From: Planctomycetota bacterium
GTDB taxonomy: Bacteria; Planctomycetota; UBA1135; UBA2386
Length of the DNA stretch: 7,643 bases
Direction of reading: 5' to 3'
NCBI GenBank assembly: GCA_020425885.1
Contig: JAGQRA010000804.1
Coordinates: forward strand, 1-7,643
In this document: positions 1-5,736 of the stretch, piece by piece
Position numbering within the stretch: position 1 is the first letter of the stretch
How the letters are laid out: each line of letters opens with the position of its first letter
Made by a program: the position numbers and the translations under genes
Notes under the pieces: generated by a model
Told to the model about the DNA's origin: nothing
Seen by the model: only the letters and a program-made list of their open reading frames with translations
Database searches by the model: none

Positions 1-480
1 CATGCCCCGCTGCATCTCGAGCAGGTCGGCCACGGCGGCGTCTTCGAGGCTGTTGTCACCGCCGAGATAGAGCGCCACCGTCCACTGTCGGCCCGCGTCG
101 ACGACCGGGTCCCCCAGCTCGGCCAGCGCCGGATCCAGCGTGACCTCGGGTTCGATGCGCCATTCGACGTCGCCTATGCGCAGCACCATCGTCGCGCCGT
201 CCAGTGTGGCTGTGCACTTCGCTTCGCCGTCCGCATCCAGCCGGGCGGAGCCCGCGAGGCCCGCCCCGTCGCGACGCGCCGTGATGCGCACCGCATGCCG
301 ACCGAGGTGACCGTCGCCATGCAGCACGCCATCGGCCGCGGAGAACTCCACCTGGTCGCGGAGCACGTTGGCGAAGCGGCCGGTCAGCGATGGCGGCGGA
401 AAGCCGAACGCCGGCGAGGCCTGGGCCGGCAGCGGAACGAGCGGCCAGAGCATGGCTGCCGCAACCAGGATTCGCTTCAT
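1..480 (-). CDS. Clostripain-like (peptidase C11 family) secreted cysteine protease, N-terminal 160 residues only
   Basis: Reading leftward from the ATG at 480-478, the frame stays open for 160 codons to the window edge, so the 3' part is missing. The start gives a good signal peptide: MKR, then a hydrophobic stretch to about residue 18, and LPAQA as the cleavage region. Residues 22-130 form a beta-rich stretch of short alternating strands that I do not recognise. Residues 133-156 (WTVALYLGGDNSLED, then a helix ending LLEM) match the opening of clostripain-family catalytic domains, which typically begin W-T-hydrophobic-Y-x-x-x-D-N-x-L-E followed by a D-L-x-E-M helix. The family's catalytic His and Cys lie further on and are outside the window, so activity cannot be judged. 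C11 enzymes are usually exported and cleave after basic residues. No strong Shine-Dalgarno is seen, and the start rests on the signal peptide. It is divergent from the next gene. Sure of the gene, fairly sure of the family. Confidence 0.65.
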   Translation of the reverse strand, partial: MKRILVAAAMLWPLVPLPAQASPAFGFPPPSLTGRFANVLRDQVEFSAADGVLHGDGHLGRHAVRITARRDGAGLAGSARLDADGEAKCTATLDGATMVLRIGDVEWRIEPEVTLDPALAELGDPVVDAGRQWTVALYLGGDNSLEDAAVADLLEMQRGM

Positions 481-693
481 GCTCGAGATGCCATCGGCGG
501 CACGGTGGGTTTGGCGCGAGTCGGAACGGGCATGGCCCCGCGCCACGATCGCCCTGCCGATGTGGCGAATCAAGCGCCGGCGAATTCCCGCGTGACGATC
601 GTCGCCTGCCCTTGCTCTCCATCATGGGCGCCCGACACGGTCACCCCTCGATCCCACAACGACCAAACGAGCCATCGCACGGAGGAAGCCACG
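481..693. promoter_or_regulatory. Divergent intergenic region with a hairpin and palindromes
   Basis: These 213 bases separate the starts of the C11-like gene (minus) and the first secreted-module gene (plus), so promoters for both should lie here. I see no convincing -35/-10 pair. Structure that is visible: an imperfect hairpin at 541-567 (CGCCAC, bulged G, ATC, 8-base loop, GATGTGGCG), a perfect 10-base palindrome GACGATCGTC at 594-603, and an 8-base palindrome GGGCGCCC at 626-633. These could be operator half-sites or chance in GC-rich DNA. Confidence 0.35.
681..685 (+). promoter_or_regulatory. Ribosome binding site (GGAGG) fixing the start at 694
   Basis: GGAGG lies 8 bases before the ATG at 694. 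This is the reason for choosing 694 over the in-frame ATG at 727, which would give a more ordinary signal peptide start (MNTIAALLLL) but has no Shine-Dalgarno at a suitable distance. Confidence 0.7.
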
Positions 694-1632
694 ATGATCC
701 CGACGCCAGAACCCCATGCCCCCGCCATGAACACGATCGCCGCCCTGCTGCTGCTCGGCCTCGTCATGATGGCCGACGTTCCGGCCCAGTCCTTCGGCGC
801 GAGCGCCACGGGCACGCTCTACGCAACCGGCGGCGGCGGCTCGACACCGCAGACCTACACGGGCGCCATCACGCCGCCGGGAACCTCGATCTCCAGCGCC
901 GGCTGGTTCGGCGGCGGCTGGGCCAGGGTCACGTTCGGGGTCTCGAGTCTCGGCCTCGACATGTCGGCCACCGACGCCGGCGGCGCGAACGGGACCGTCG
1001 TGCTCACACTCGATGCGCCGGCCGGCGCCGGCGTACGGGTGCAGATCGCCGGCTATGTATCCCTGCTCGGCAGCTACTCCGTCGACATCCTCGGCACGAC
1101 CTATTCGCCGACCGGGCCACTCGCGGTCGATGCGGTGGTACCGGCAGGCGGGTTGCCGATCACGGCGCACTGCGGCGCCAACGGCTATCCGTTCTACTTC
1201 AGCCAGACCACGTTGAGCCTGTCGTGGAGCTACCCGGGTGTGTCCGTTGCCGGCACGCCGACGCCCGGCTGCCGCGGCGACGCGGTAGCCTGGACCAACG
1301 GCATCCCGACGCTCGGCAACTCCGGCTTCGGCGTGACCTGCAGCAACGCCCACCCGCTGCGCGGCGGCGTGTCGCTGATCGGCCTCGGCGGTCTTTCGAC
1401 CCCGTTCGCCTACGACTACGTCGATGTCTGGGTCGACCCGACCCGCCCGCTGGCCACGCTCTATGTTCCGAGCAACGCCGCCGGCGAGATGGTGCAGGCC
1501 ATGCCGATCCCCGGCCACGCCTCGTTCGTGGGCCTGCAGCTGTTCGCGCAATGGATCCTGCTCGAGCCACCAGGCTGTACGCCGCTCGACCTGTCGGGGT
1601 CGAACGCGATCGCCATCACGGTCCAGCCGTAG
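694..1632 (+). CDS. Secreted protein of unknown function with planctomycete-type C-terminal beta module (paralog A)
   Basis: A 312-residue exported protein. The N-terminus has a hydrophobic core at residues 13-27 and a likely cleavage at VPA|QS (about residue 31). The segment before the core has no Lys or Arg, which is unusual. Residues 35-185 are Gly/Ser/Thr-rich with alternating beta pattern (for example GTVVLTLDAPAGAGVRVQIAG at about 100-120), like an all-beta sandwich. Residues 187-312 match a C-terminal module I associate with many planctomycete secreted proteins: GxPxPGC at the start (Cys192), GGVSLIGLGG at 224-233, a PIPG turn at 271-274, FVGLQLFAQW at 278-287, and a final SNAIAITV strand at 303-310. 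Cys160, 192, 216 and 295 could form disulfides. No catalytic motif is visible. The next gene encodes a protein with the same ending, so the two may be distant paralogs, but their N-terminal halves differ. Function unknown; surface or extracellular location inferred. Confidence 0.85.
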   Translation: MIPTPEPHAPAMNTIAALLLLGLVMMADVPAQSFGASATGTLYATGGGGSTPQTYTGAITPPGTSISSAGWFGGGWARVTFGVSSLGLDMSATDAGGANGTVVLTLDAPAGAGVRVQIAGYVSLLGSYSVDILGTTYSPTGPLAVDAVVPAGGLPITAHCGANGYPFYFSQTTLSLSWSYPGVSVAGTPTPGCRGDAVAWTNGIPTLGNSGFGVTCSNAHPLRGGVSLIGLGGLSTPFAYDYVDVWVDPTRPLATLYVPSNAAGEMVQAMPIPGHASFVGLQLFAQWILLEPPGCTPLDLSGSNAIAITVQP

Positions 1633-1639
1633 GGCCTGA

Positions 1640-1663
1640 GGACCGGCACGACCCGCCGGATCC
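1640..1663 (+). terminator. Possible weak intrinsic terminator after paralog A
   Basis: Seven bases past the stop codon, GGACCGGC pairs with GCCGGaTCC (one bulged A) around a 7-base loop, giving an 8-pair GC-rich stem. A modest T-rich patch, GTTGTTT, follows at 1669-1675. The stem is sound but the T tract is short and offset, so this may be a 3' processing hairpin instead. Confidence 0.35.
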
Positions 1664-1853
1664 GACCCGTTGTTTCGCCCGCCACACGATAGGGAGCAGG
1701 GAGCGGGATATGGCGAACGATGCGCGTGACCGCGGCCGGTCAGGCGACTAGGCAACCGATGGTCGGCCAACGCAGACGCGCCGGCCGGTGTGCTCGCACG
1801 GTGGTCGGCTCGCGCACCAGAGGCCCCTCGACCACCGCGGTCCGACAACGACC

Positions 1854-1858
1854 AGGAG
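1854..1858 (+). promoter_or_regulatory. Ribosome binding site (AGGAG) fixing the start at 1865
   Basis: AGGAG sits 6 bases before the ATG at 1865. It selects this start over the upstream in-frame ATG at 1790, which would put 25 Arg/Pro-rich residues in front of an otherwise perfect signal peptide. Confidence 0.75.
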
Positions 1859-1864
1859 TCCGTC

Positions 1865-2788
1865 ATGCGATCGATCCCGCTGCTGATACCCTGTCTCTGC
1901 CTCCCTCTCACCGCCTTGTCCGCTCAGGGCATCACCGCCGCGGCGACGATCGGCAGGCTCGTCGCGACCGCCCAGTCGAGCTCGGCGCCGGGGTTCACGG
2001 CGCAGGCGACTCCGGGGGCATCGATTCCGACTGCGGTGGTGCTCGCCTCGCAGAGCGTCGGCGGCACCAGCCTCGCCCTGTCCACCGACACCTTCTTCGC
2101 CGACGCGGCGCGCCTCGACCTCGGCGCGAGCGCCTTCGTCATGGCGCCATCGACTGGCCTCGCCACGGTCGATGCCGAGTTCCTGCTGGACCTGACGGTC
2201 CCCCAATCGACCCGCGTTCGGATCGAGCTGCAGATGACCGGCTACTCCCCCGCCGGAGGCGTCGCACCGACGGCAGGCATCGACCTCGACAACAACGGCA
2301 CGATCGACATCCCCGGCGGACTCGGTCGCACGGTGACGCTCCAGTACACGCTGACCGCATCGCACCGCATGGCGTTGCGATTCAACCTGACGACGACACC
2401 GACCGCAGTCGGCTCGACGAACACGCAGATCCACATGCGGGTCATTCCCGACCGATCGAACATCACCTACCAGGACATGCTCGGCAGCGTCTGCGGCAAC
2501 CTGACCCTGGTCGCCGAGGAGACATTCAGCCCGGGCGTGCGCCTTCGCATCGACAGCTTCTACTCACAGCTCCAGTACCTGGTGATCGGCTTCACGCCGA
2601 CCTTCACGCCGCTCTTGACGTACGGTCCCAACTGCTTCCTGATGCCGAGCGCCGACCTCGTCATTCCGACCTTCGTCACGCCCGTCACGGTACCGTCGGG
2701 GATCGGGTTGTCCCGGTTCTACGCCCAGGCGATCACCTTCACGAATCTGAACCTGCAGGCATCCAACGGCATCCTGATCGACCTGTAG
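1865..2788 (+). CDS. Secreted protein of unknown function with planctomycete-type C-terminal beta module (paralog B)
   Basis: A 307-residue exported protein. The signal peptide is clear: MRS, a Leu/Pro-rich core and LSA|QG cleavage after residue 20. Cys10 and Cys12 lie inside the core and do not form a lipobox at the cleavage site. Residues 21-205 are a beta-rich N-terminal part (VDAEFLLDLTV, TRVRIELQMTGYS). It contains DLDNNGTID at 140-148, which fits the spacing of an EF-hand-like or thrombospondin-type calcium loop but may be only a structural turn. Residues 208-307 match the C-terminal module of the preceding gene: CGNLTL at 210-215, LVIGFT at 239-244, TYGPNC at 252-257, a VPSG turn at 276-279, FYAQA at 285-289, and SNGILIDL as the last eight residues. 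Cys210 and Cys257 are the only cysteines in the mature protein and could pair. It follows paralog A by 232 bases and ends 12 bases before the convergent lpxL-like stop. Function unknown. Confidence 0.87.
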   Translation: MRSIPLLIPCLCLPLTALSAQGITAAATIGRLVATAQSSSAPGFTAQATPGASIPTAVVLASQSVGGTSLALSTDTFFADAARLDLGASAFVMAPSTGLATVDAEFLLDLTVPQSTRVRIELQMTGYSPAGGVAPTAGIDLDNNGTIDIPGGLGRTVTLQYTLTASHRMALRFNLTTTPTAVGSTNTQIHMRVIPDRSNITYQDMLGSVCGNLTLVAEETFSPGVRLRIDSFYSQLQYLVIGFTPTFTPLLTYGPNCFLMPSADLVIPTFVTPVTVPSGIGLSRFYAQAITFTNLNLQASNGILIDL

Positions 2789-2800
2789 CGCCCGTCGTAT

Positions 2801-3754
2801 CTACGCGCCCGCCCCGTCCCCGTCCCCGTCCTCGTCGCCAGCGCCATCGTCGCCCGCCTGCCAGCCGGGCGGCGGCTTCTTGCGATAGCGGTCGTGGATC
2901 CACAGATACTGTTCGGGCGCCCTTCGGATCATCTCCTCGAGCCGTCGATTGACCTCGACCACGCCGTTGTAGAGATCGAGTGCCCGGTCACCGGTCTTGG
3001 TCGGGACGAACGGCTCGTGCAACGCCAACCGGAAGCGGAAGCCGGGCCCGACGCGATAGCCGACGCCGGCGACGAGCGGATAGCCGTGCCGCAAGGCCAG
3101 CGTCACCGCGGCGCGTTCGCAGCTCGCGATCTCGCCGAAGAACGGGGCGAAGACGCCGCGCAGGCGCTGGTTCTGATCGACCACCTGCAGACCGCAGGCG
3201 CCGCGTTCCATCGCCGCCGCGAGGTCGCGCAGCCCGCCGCGGCGGGCGTGGATGTGAAGGCCGGCGCGCTCGCGATTGGCCAGGATCCAGCGCTGCAGCA
3301 ACGGGTTCCTGGTGACGCGCGCGATGCCGTGGGCCTCGCCGACACGATGCGCAACCGCGGCTGCCCCGACCTCCCAGCTGCCGAGGTGGGCGGTGAAGCC
3401 GAGGAACTGCTTCGTGCTCGCGAGCACCGCCTCGGCCTCGCTGAAGTCGCAGACCTCGTCGAGCGTGCCGCCGCGATCGAGCAGGCGCGTCAGCCGCGCC
3501 ATGTCGAGCGGCACCTTGAACAGGTTCGCCGTCGAACGCGCGCCGATGCGCAGCAACTCGGACTCGGAAAGGTCCGAGTAGGCGTTCTGCAGGAAGTGCA
3601 ACGCGTAGCCACGCCGCCGCCGGTCGACCCGGAACCAGAATCGCCCGAGCAGACCGGCGAGGCCGTAGCCGAGCCGTTCGGGCACGCGCGCGGCGATGCC
3701 GATCGCCAGCCGCGCGGCGAGGTAGACGACGCGGTCGCGCAGGCGCACCCTCAC
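2801..3754 (-). CDS. lpxL: Lipid A biosynthesis late acyltransferase, LpxL/HtrB family
   Basis: A 317-residue acyltransferase of the lysophospholipid/lipid A family (PF03279 type). Such enzymes transfer an acyl chain from acyl-ACP to the lipid A precursor at the inner membrane. The family catalytic motif HX4E is present at His123-Glu128 in TAHLGSWEV. Other family marks are RNPLLQRWI at 149-157, the VDQNQ and VFAPFFG block at 191-207, and PEQYLWIHDRYRKKPP near the end (280-295), equivalent to the usual PEQWLW-H-R-W-K-RP. Residues 8-40 hold the hydrophobic membrane-anchoring N-terminus. The GTG start at 3754 overlaps the lpxK stop as GTGA, with GGAG at 3766-3763 eight bases upstream. The C-terminal tail (about 301-317) is an odd Asp/Gly run encoded by a hexanucleotide repeat. 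Which acyl position or chain it uses cannot be read from sequence, so the symbol is to family level; lpxM- or lpxP-like activity is possible. Confidence 0.85.
   Translation of the reverse strand: MRVRLRDRVVYLAARLAIGIAARVPERLGYGLAGLLGRFWFRVDRRRRGYALHFLQNAYSDLSESELLRIGARSTANLFKVPLDMARLTRLLDRGGTLDEVCDFSEAEAVLASTKQFLGFTAHLGSWEVGAAAVAHRVGEAHGIARVTRNPLLQRWILANRERAGLHIHARRGGLRDLAAAMERGACGLQVVDQNQRLRGVFAPFFGEIASCERAAVTLALRHGYPLVAGVGYRVGPGFRFRLALHEPFVPTKTGDRALDLYNGVVEVNRRLEEMIRRAPEQYLWIHDRYRKKPPPGWQAGDDGAGDEDGDGDGAGA
2812..2835. repeat. Short tandem hexanucleotide repeat in the 3' end of the lpxL-like gene
   Basis: CCCCGT occurs three times in a row (2812-2829), followed by a one-base variant CCTCGT (2830-2835). 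On the coding (minus) strand it reads GACGAG then GACGGG three times, giving Asp-Glu then Asp-Gly repeats at the protein's C-terminus. The 6-base unit means gain or loss of copies would keep frame. Confidence 0.75.
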
Positions 3755-4740
3755 AGCAGGAACTCCGCCGGCTCTGGCTCGCGCTCGAGGAAGCGCAGCT
3801 CGATGCGCAACACCGACCGCTCGAGGCCGAAGGCGGCGAGCTTGGCGTCGTCCTTCTCGGTCACGAGCAGGGTCGCATCGGCGGCCCTGGCAGCTGCGAC
3901 AGCGGCCTCGGCCTCGGCGGCCGTGAAGCGATGGTGATCGCGATGGATCCGTTCGCCCACGACTTCCGCACCGAGCGCCTCGACGGTGTCACGGAAGCTC
4001 TGTGGTCGCGCGATCGCCGACATCAGCACGACCCGGCGGCCGCCGAGTTCGGCCGCCGGATGGGTCGCGCCCGCGGGCTCGACGAGGACCTCGCCCGCTG
4101 CGTGCTCGCAGGCCTGCACCGGCAACGCCGGATTCCGGGCCAGGGCCCGTACCCGCTGGCGACGGGCCTCGATCTGTTCCGGGTCGAGGCCAGAGGCTCG
4201 CGTCAGCAACACGACCGAGGCGCGGCGCAGCCCCGTTCGCCATTCGCGCAGCGGGCCCGCCGGCAGGCAATGGCCGTTGCCGAACGGTCGCAGCGCGTCG
4301 ATGCAGACGACGTCGAGATCGCGAGCCAGTCGGCGGTGCTGGAAGCCATCGTCGAGCACGATGTAGTCCGCGCCCTTCGCGACCAGGCGCCGCGCGCCGG
4401 CGACCCGATCGGGATCCTGCTCCTGCAGCAATTCGGGCAGGCGCCGCTGCAGCATCAGGCCCTCGTCGTTGAGCTCGGCGCCGGGCGCGCGACCGTAGCC
4501 GCGCGCGAGCACGCCGGGCCGCCGACCACAGCGGCGCGCGAGTCGACAGAGCCAGGCCACGGTCGGCGTCTTGCCGGTGCCGCCGACGGTCAGGTTGCCG
4601 ATCGAGACCACGGGCACATCGACGCCGAACCGGCGCAGCAGGCCGGCGCTGTAGAGGCCGTTGCGCAGCGCGGTGACGCCGCCGTAGAGCAGCCCCAACG
4701 GCCACAGCGCCTGCCGCAGCGGATGCTCGGCGACCGTCAC
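3751..4740 (-). CDS. lpxK: Tetraacyldisaccharide 4'-kinase (LpxK), lipid A pathway
   Basis: A 329-residue kinase that phosphorylates the 4' position of the lipid A disaccharide, an inner-membrane step before Kdo transfer and late acylation. The family order is intact: hydrophobic N-terminal helix (about 11-35), the P-loop GNLTVGGTGKTP at 48-59 (Lys57, Thr58), VLARGYGR at 77-84, DEGLML at 92-97 (the family's GDE region), LDDGFQHRRLARDLD at 129-143 with the Asp pair 130-131 expected near the catalytic centre, and FGNGHCLPAGPLRE. A late TEKD motif also fits LpxK. The length is normal for the family. The frame is open further upstream to 4995, but that extension is Arg-rich antisense-like sequence inside fabD. 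The GTG at 4740 forms a GTGA overlap with the fabD stop and gives MTVAEHPLRQALWPLG, a typical LpxK beginning. Only a distant GAGG (4757-4754) precedes it, so translation is probably coupled to fabD. Confidence 0.93.
   Translation of the reverse strand: MTVAEHPLRQALWPLGLLYGGVTALRNGLYSAGLLRRFGVDVPVVSIGNLTVGGTGKTPTVAWLCRLARRCGRRPGVLARGYGRAPGAELNDEGLMLQRRLPELLQEQDPDRVAGARRLVAKGADYIVLDDGFQHRRLARDLDVVCIDALRPFGNGHCLPAGPLREWRTGLRRASVVLLTRASGLDPEQIEARRQRVRALARNPALPVQACEHAAGEVLVEPAGATHPAAELGGRRVVLMSAIARPQSFRDTVEALGAEVVGERIHRDHHRFTAAEAEAAVAAARAADATLLVTEKDDAKLAAFGLERSVLRIELRFLEREPEPAEFLL
3763..3766 (-). promoter_or_regulatory. Ribosome binding site (GGAG) for the lpxL-like GTG start
   Basis: GGAG on the minus strand lies 8 bases before the GTG at 3754 and inside the end of lpxK. 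It supports the GTG start within the GTGA overlap. Confidence 0.6.
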
Positions 4741-5666
4741 CTCGCCGCGAGGGCCTCGATCTCGGCAGCGGTCGTCGCGGCGTAGGTCTCGACGCCTTCG
4801 ACGCCCTTGGCGGTCGCGATCCGTTTCACCATGTTGACGAGCGTGGCCTTCGGCCCGCACTCGACGAACTCGCGGACACCGGCGTCGAGCATGCCCTCGA
4901 CGGTCTGCAGCCAACGCACCGAACCGGCGAACTGGCGTTGCAGCGCGTCGCGGGCGGCGGCCGCGGTCGTCACCGGCGCGGCGTCGACGTTGCACCAGAT
5001 CGGGAACGCGGGATCCCGCATCGCGGTGTCGTCGAGCACGCGCGCGAACTCACGGCCGGCGTCCTGCAGCAATGAGCAATGGAACGGCACGCTGACCTTG
5101 AGCGGCATCGCCTTGCGCGGCGGTGCCAGCTCGACCAGCTGCGCCATCGCCGCGCTCGACCCCGACACGACGATCTGCTCCGGCTCGTTGTAGTTGGCGA
5201 CCTCGCAGGGTCCGGCCTCGACCTGCGCGATCAACGCCTCGACCTCGGCGATCCCCATCTTGCGCATCACCACCATGCCGCCGGTGCCGACGGGCACCGC
5301 GTCCTGCATCCGCCGCGCGCGTTCGCGGACCAGCCGCACCGCATCGGCGAACTCGAAGGTGCCGGCGGCGACGTGCGCAGCGTACTCGCCGAGGCTGTGA
5401 CCCGCGGCCAGGGTCGGCGTGGCGCCGAGCGCCCGGAAGGCGGCGATCGCGACCGTGAGCGTGCACGGCTGGGTGTTGGTCGTCAGCCCGAGCTGGTCTT
5501 CGGGGCCCTCGAAGCAGAGCGAACTCAACGCTTCGCCGAGCGCCGCGTCGGCCGCCGCGAAGGTCTCGCGGGCCTGCGGGAATCGGTCCGCGAGTTCCTT
5601 GCCCATGCCGGCGAACTGGGAACCCTGACCGGTGAAGAGGAATGCGCGTGACATGACGGACAGCAT
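4737..5666 (-). CDS. fabD: Malonyl-CoA:ACP transacylase (FabD)
   Basis: A 309-residue cytoplasmic enzyme that moves malonyl from CoA to acyl carrier protein, supplying the extender unit for fatty acid synthesis. Family motifs are all present: GQGSQ at 13-17, the nucleophile elbow GHSLGE at 89-94 with Ser91, Arg116 in LVRERARRMQDAVP (the malonate carboxylate-binding Arg; the following residue is Ala where many FabD proteins have Gly), NYNEPEQIVVSG at 158-169, catalytic His196 in VPFHCSLL, and ECGPKATLVNMVKRI near the end. Length is standard. The ATG at 5666 has GGAGGG 13 bases upstream (5685-5680). The in-frame ATG at 5654 gives MSRAFLFTGQGSQ, closer to the family's usual N-terminus, and may be the true start. 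It is first in a run with lpxK and the lpxL-like gene, joined by 4-base overlaps, and divergent from the gene at 5737. It could supply acyl-ACP for both phospholipid and lipid A. Confidence 0.95.
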   Translation of the reverse strand: MLSVMSRAFLFTGQGSQFAGMGKELADRFPQARETFAAADAALGEALSSLCFEGPEDQLGLTTNTQPCTLTVAIAAFRALGATPTLAAGHSLGEYAAHVAAGTFEFADAVRLVRERARRMQDAVPVGTGGMVVMRKMGIAEVEALIAQVEAGPCEVANYNEPEQIVVSGSSAAMAQLVELAPPRKAMPLKVSVPFHCSLLQDAGREFARVLDDTAMRDPAFPIWCNVDAAPVTTAAAARDALQRQFAGSVRWLQTVEGMLDAGVREFVECGPKATLVNMVKRIATAKGVEGVETYAATTAAEIEALAAR

Positions 5667-5736
5667 TCCGCGGCTGCCGCCCTCCGATCAAGGACGCTGG
5701 CCGGAATCCGACGACTCCAGCCGCTACCTTTCGCGC
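5667..5736. promoter_or_regulatory. Short divergent promoter region between fabD and the PDZ-toroid gene
   Basis: Only 70 bases separate the two starts, so both promoters must fit here or reach into coding sequence. The minus strand has GGAGGG at 5685-5680 for fabD. On the plus strand TACCTT at 5725-5730 fits the TAnnnT pattern of a -10 box and ends 6 bases before the ATG at 5737, with no Shine-Dalgarno between. No good -35 is visible for either direction. Confidence 0.35.

Noticed and set aside
56..625. A minus-strand 189-codon frame at the left edge
   Set aside because: It overlaps the C11-like gene in another frame and has Arg/Gly-rich composition. The frame starting at 480 has a signal peptide and the C11 motif.
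1710..1751. A 13-residue mini-ORF (MANDARDRGRSGD) with a GGGAGCGGG-like site upstream
   Set aside because: Too short and unconserved to support. It could be a leader peptide but nothing in its composition suggests attenuation.
622..1911. A minus-strand open frame of 429 codons opposite the first secreted-module gene
   Set aside because: Arg-rich low-complexity translation, no recognisable motif, and antisense to a gene with signal peptide, ribosome site and family module.
1865..1930. A lipoprotein signal, because Cys10 and Cys12 are in the leader of the second secreted protein
   Set aside because: The cysteines sit inside the hydrophobic core, well before the LSA|QG cleavage site, so a signal peptidase I cut is the better reading.
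1720..2952. A plus-strand 410-codon frame across the second secreted-module gene
   Set aside because: Out of frame with the signal peptide and module; composition is Arg/Pro/His-rich shadow sequence, and it runs through the convergent lpxL-like 3' end.
4741..4995. An 85-residue N-terminal extension of LpxK
   Set aside because: It lies inside fabD on the same strand in a different frame, is Arg/Asp-rich and has no place in the LpxK family. The GTG at 4740 gives a normal N-terminus.
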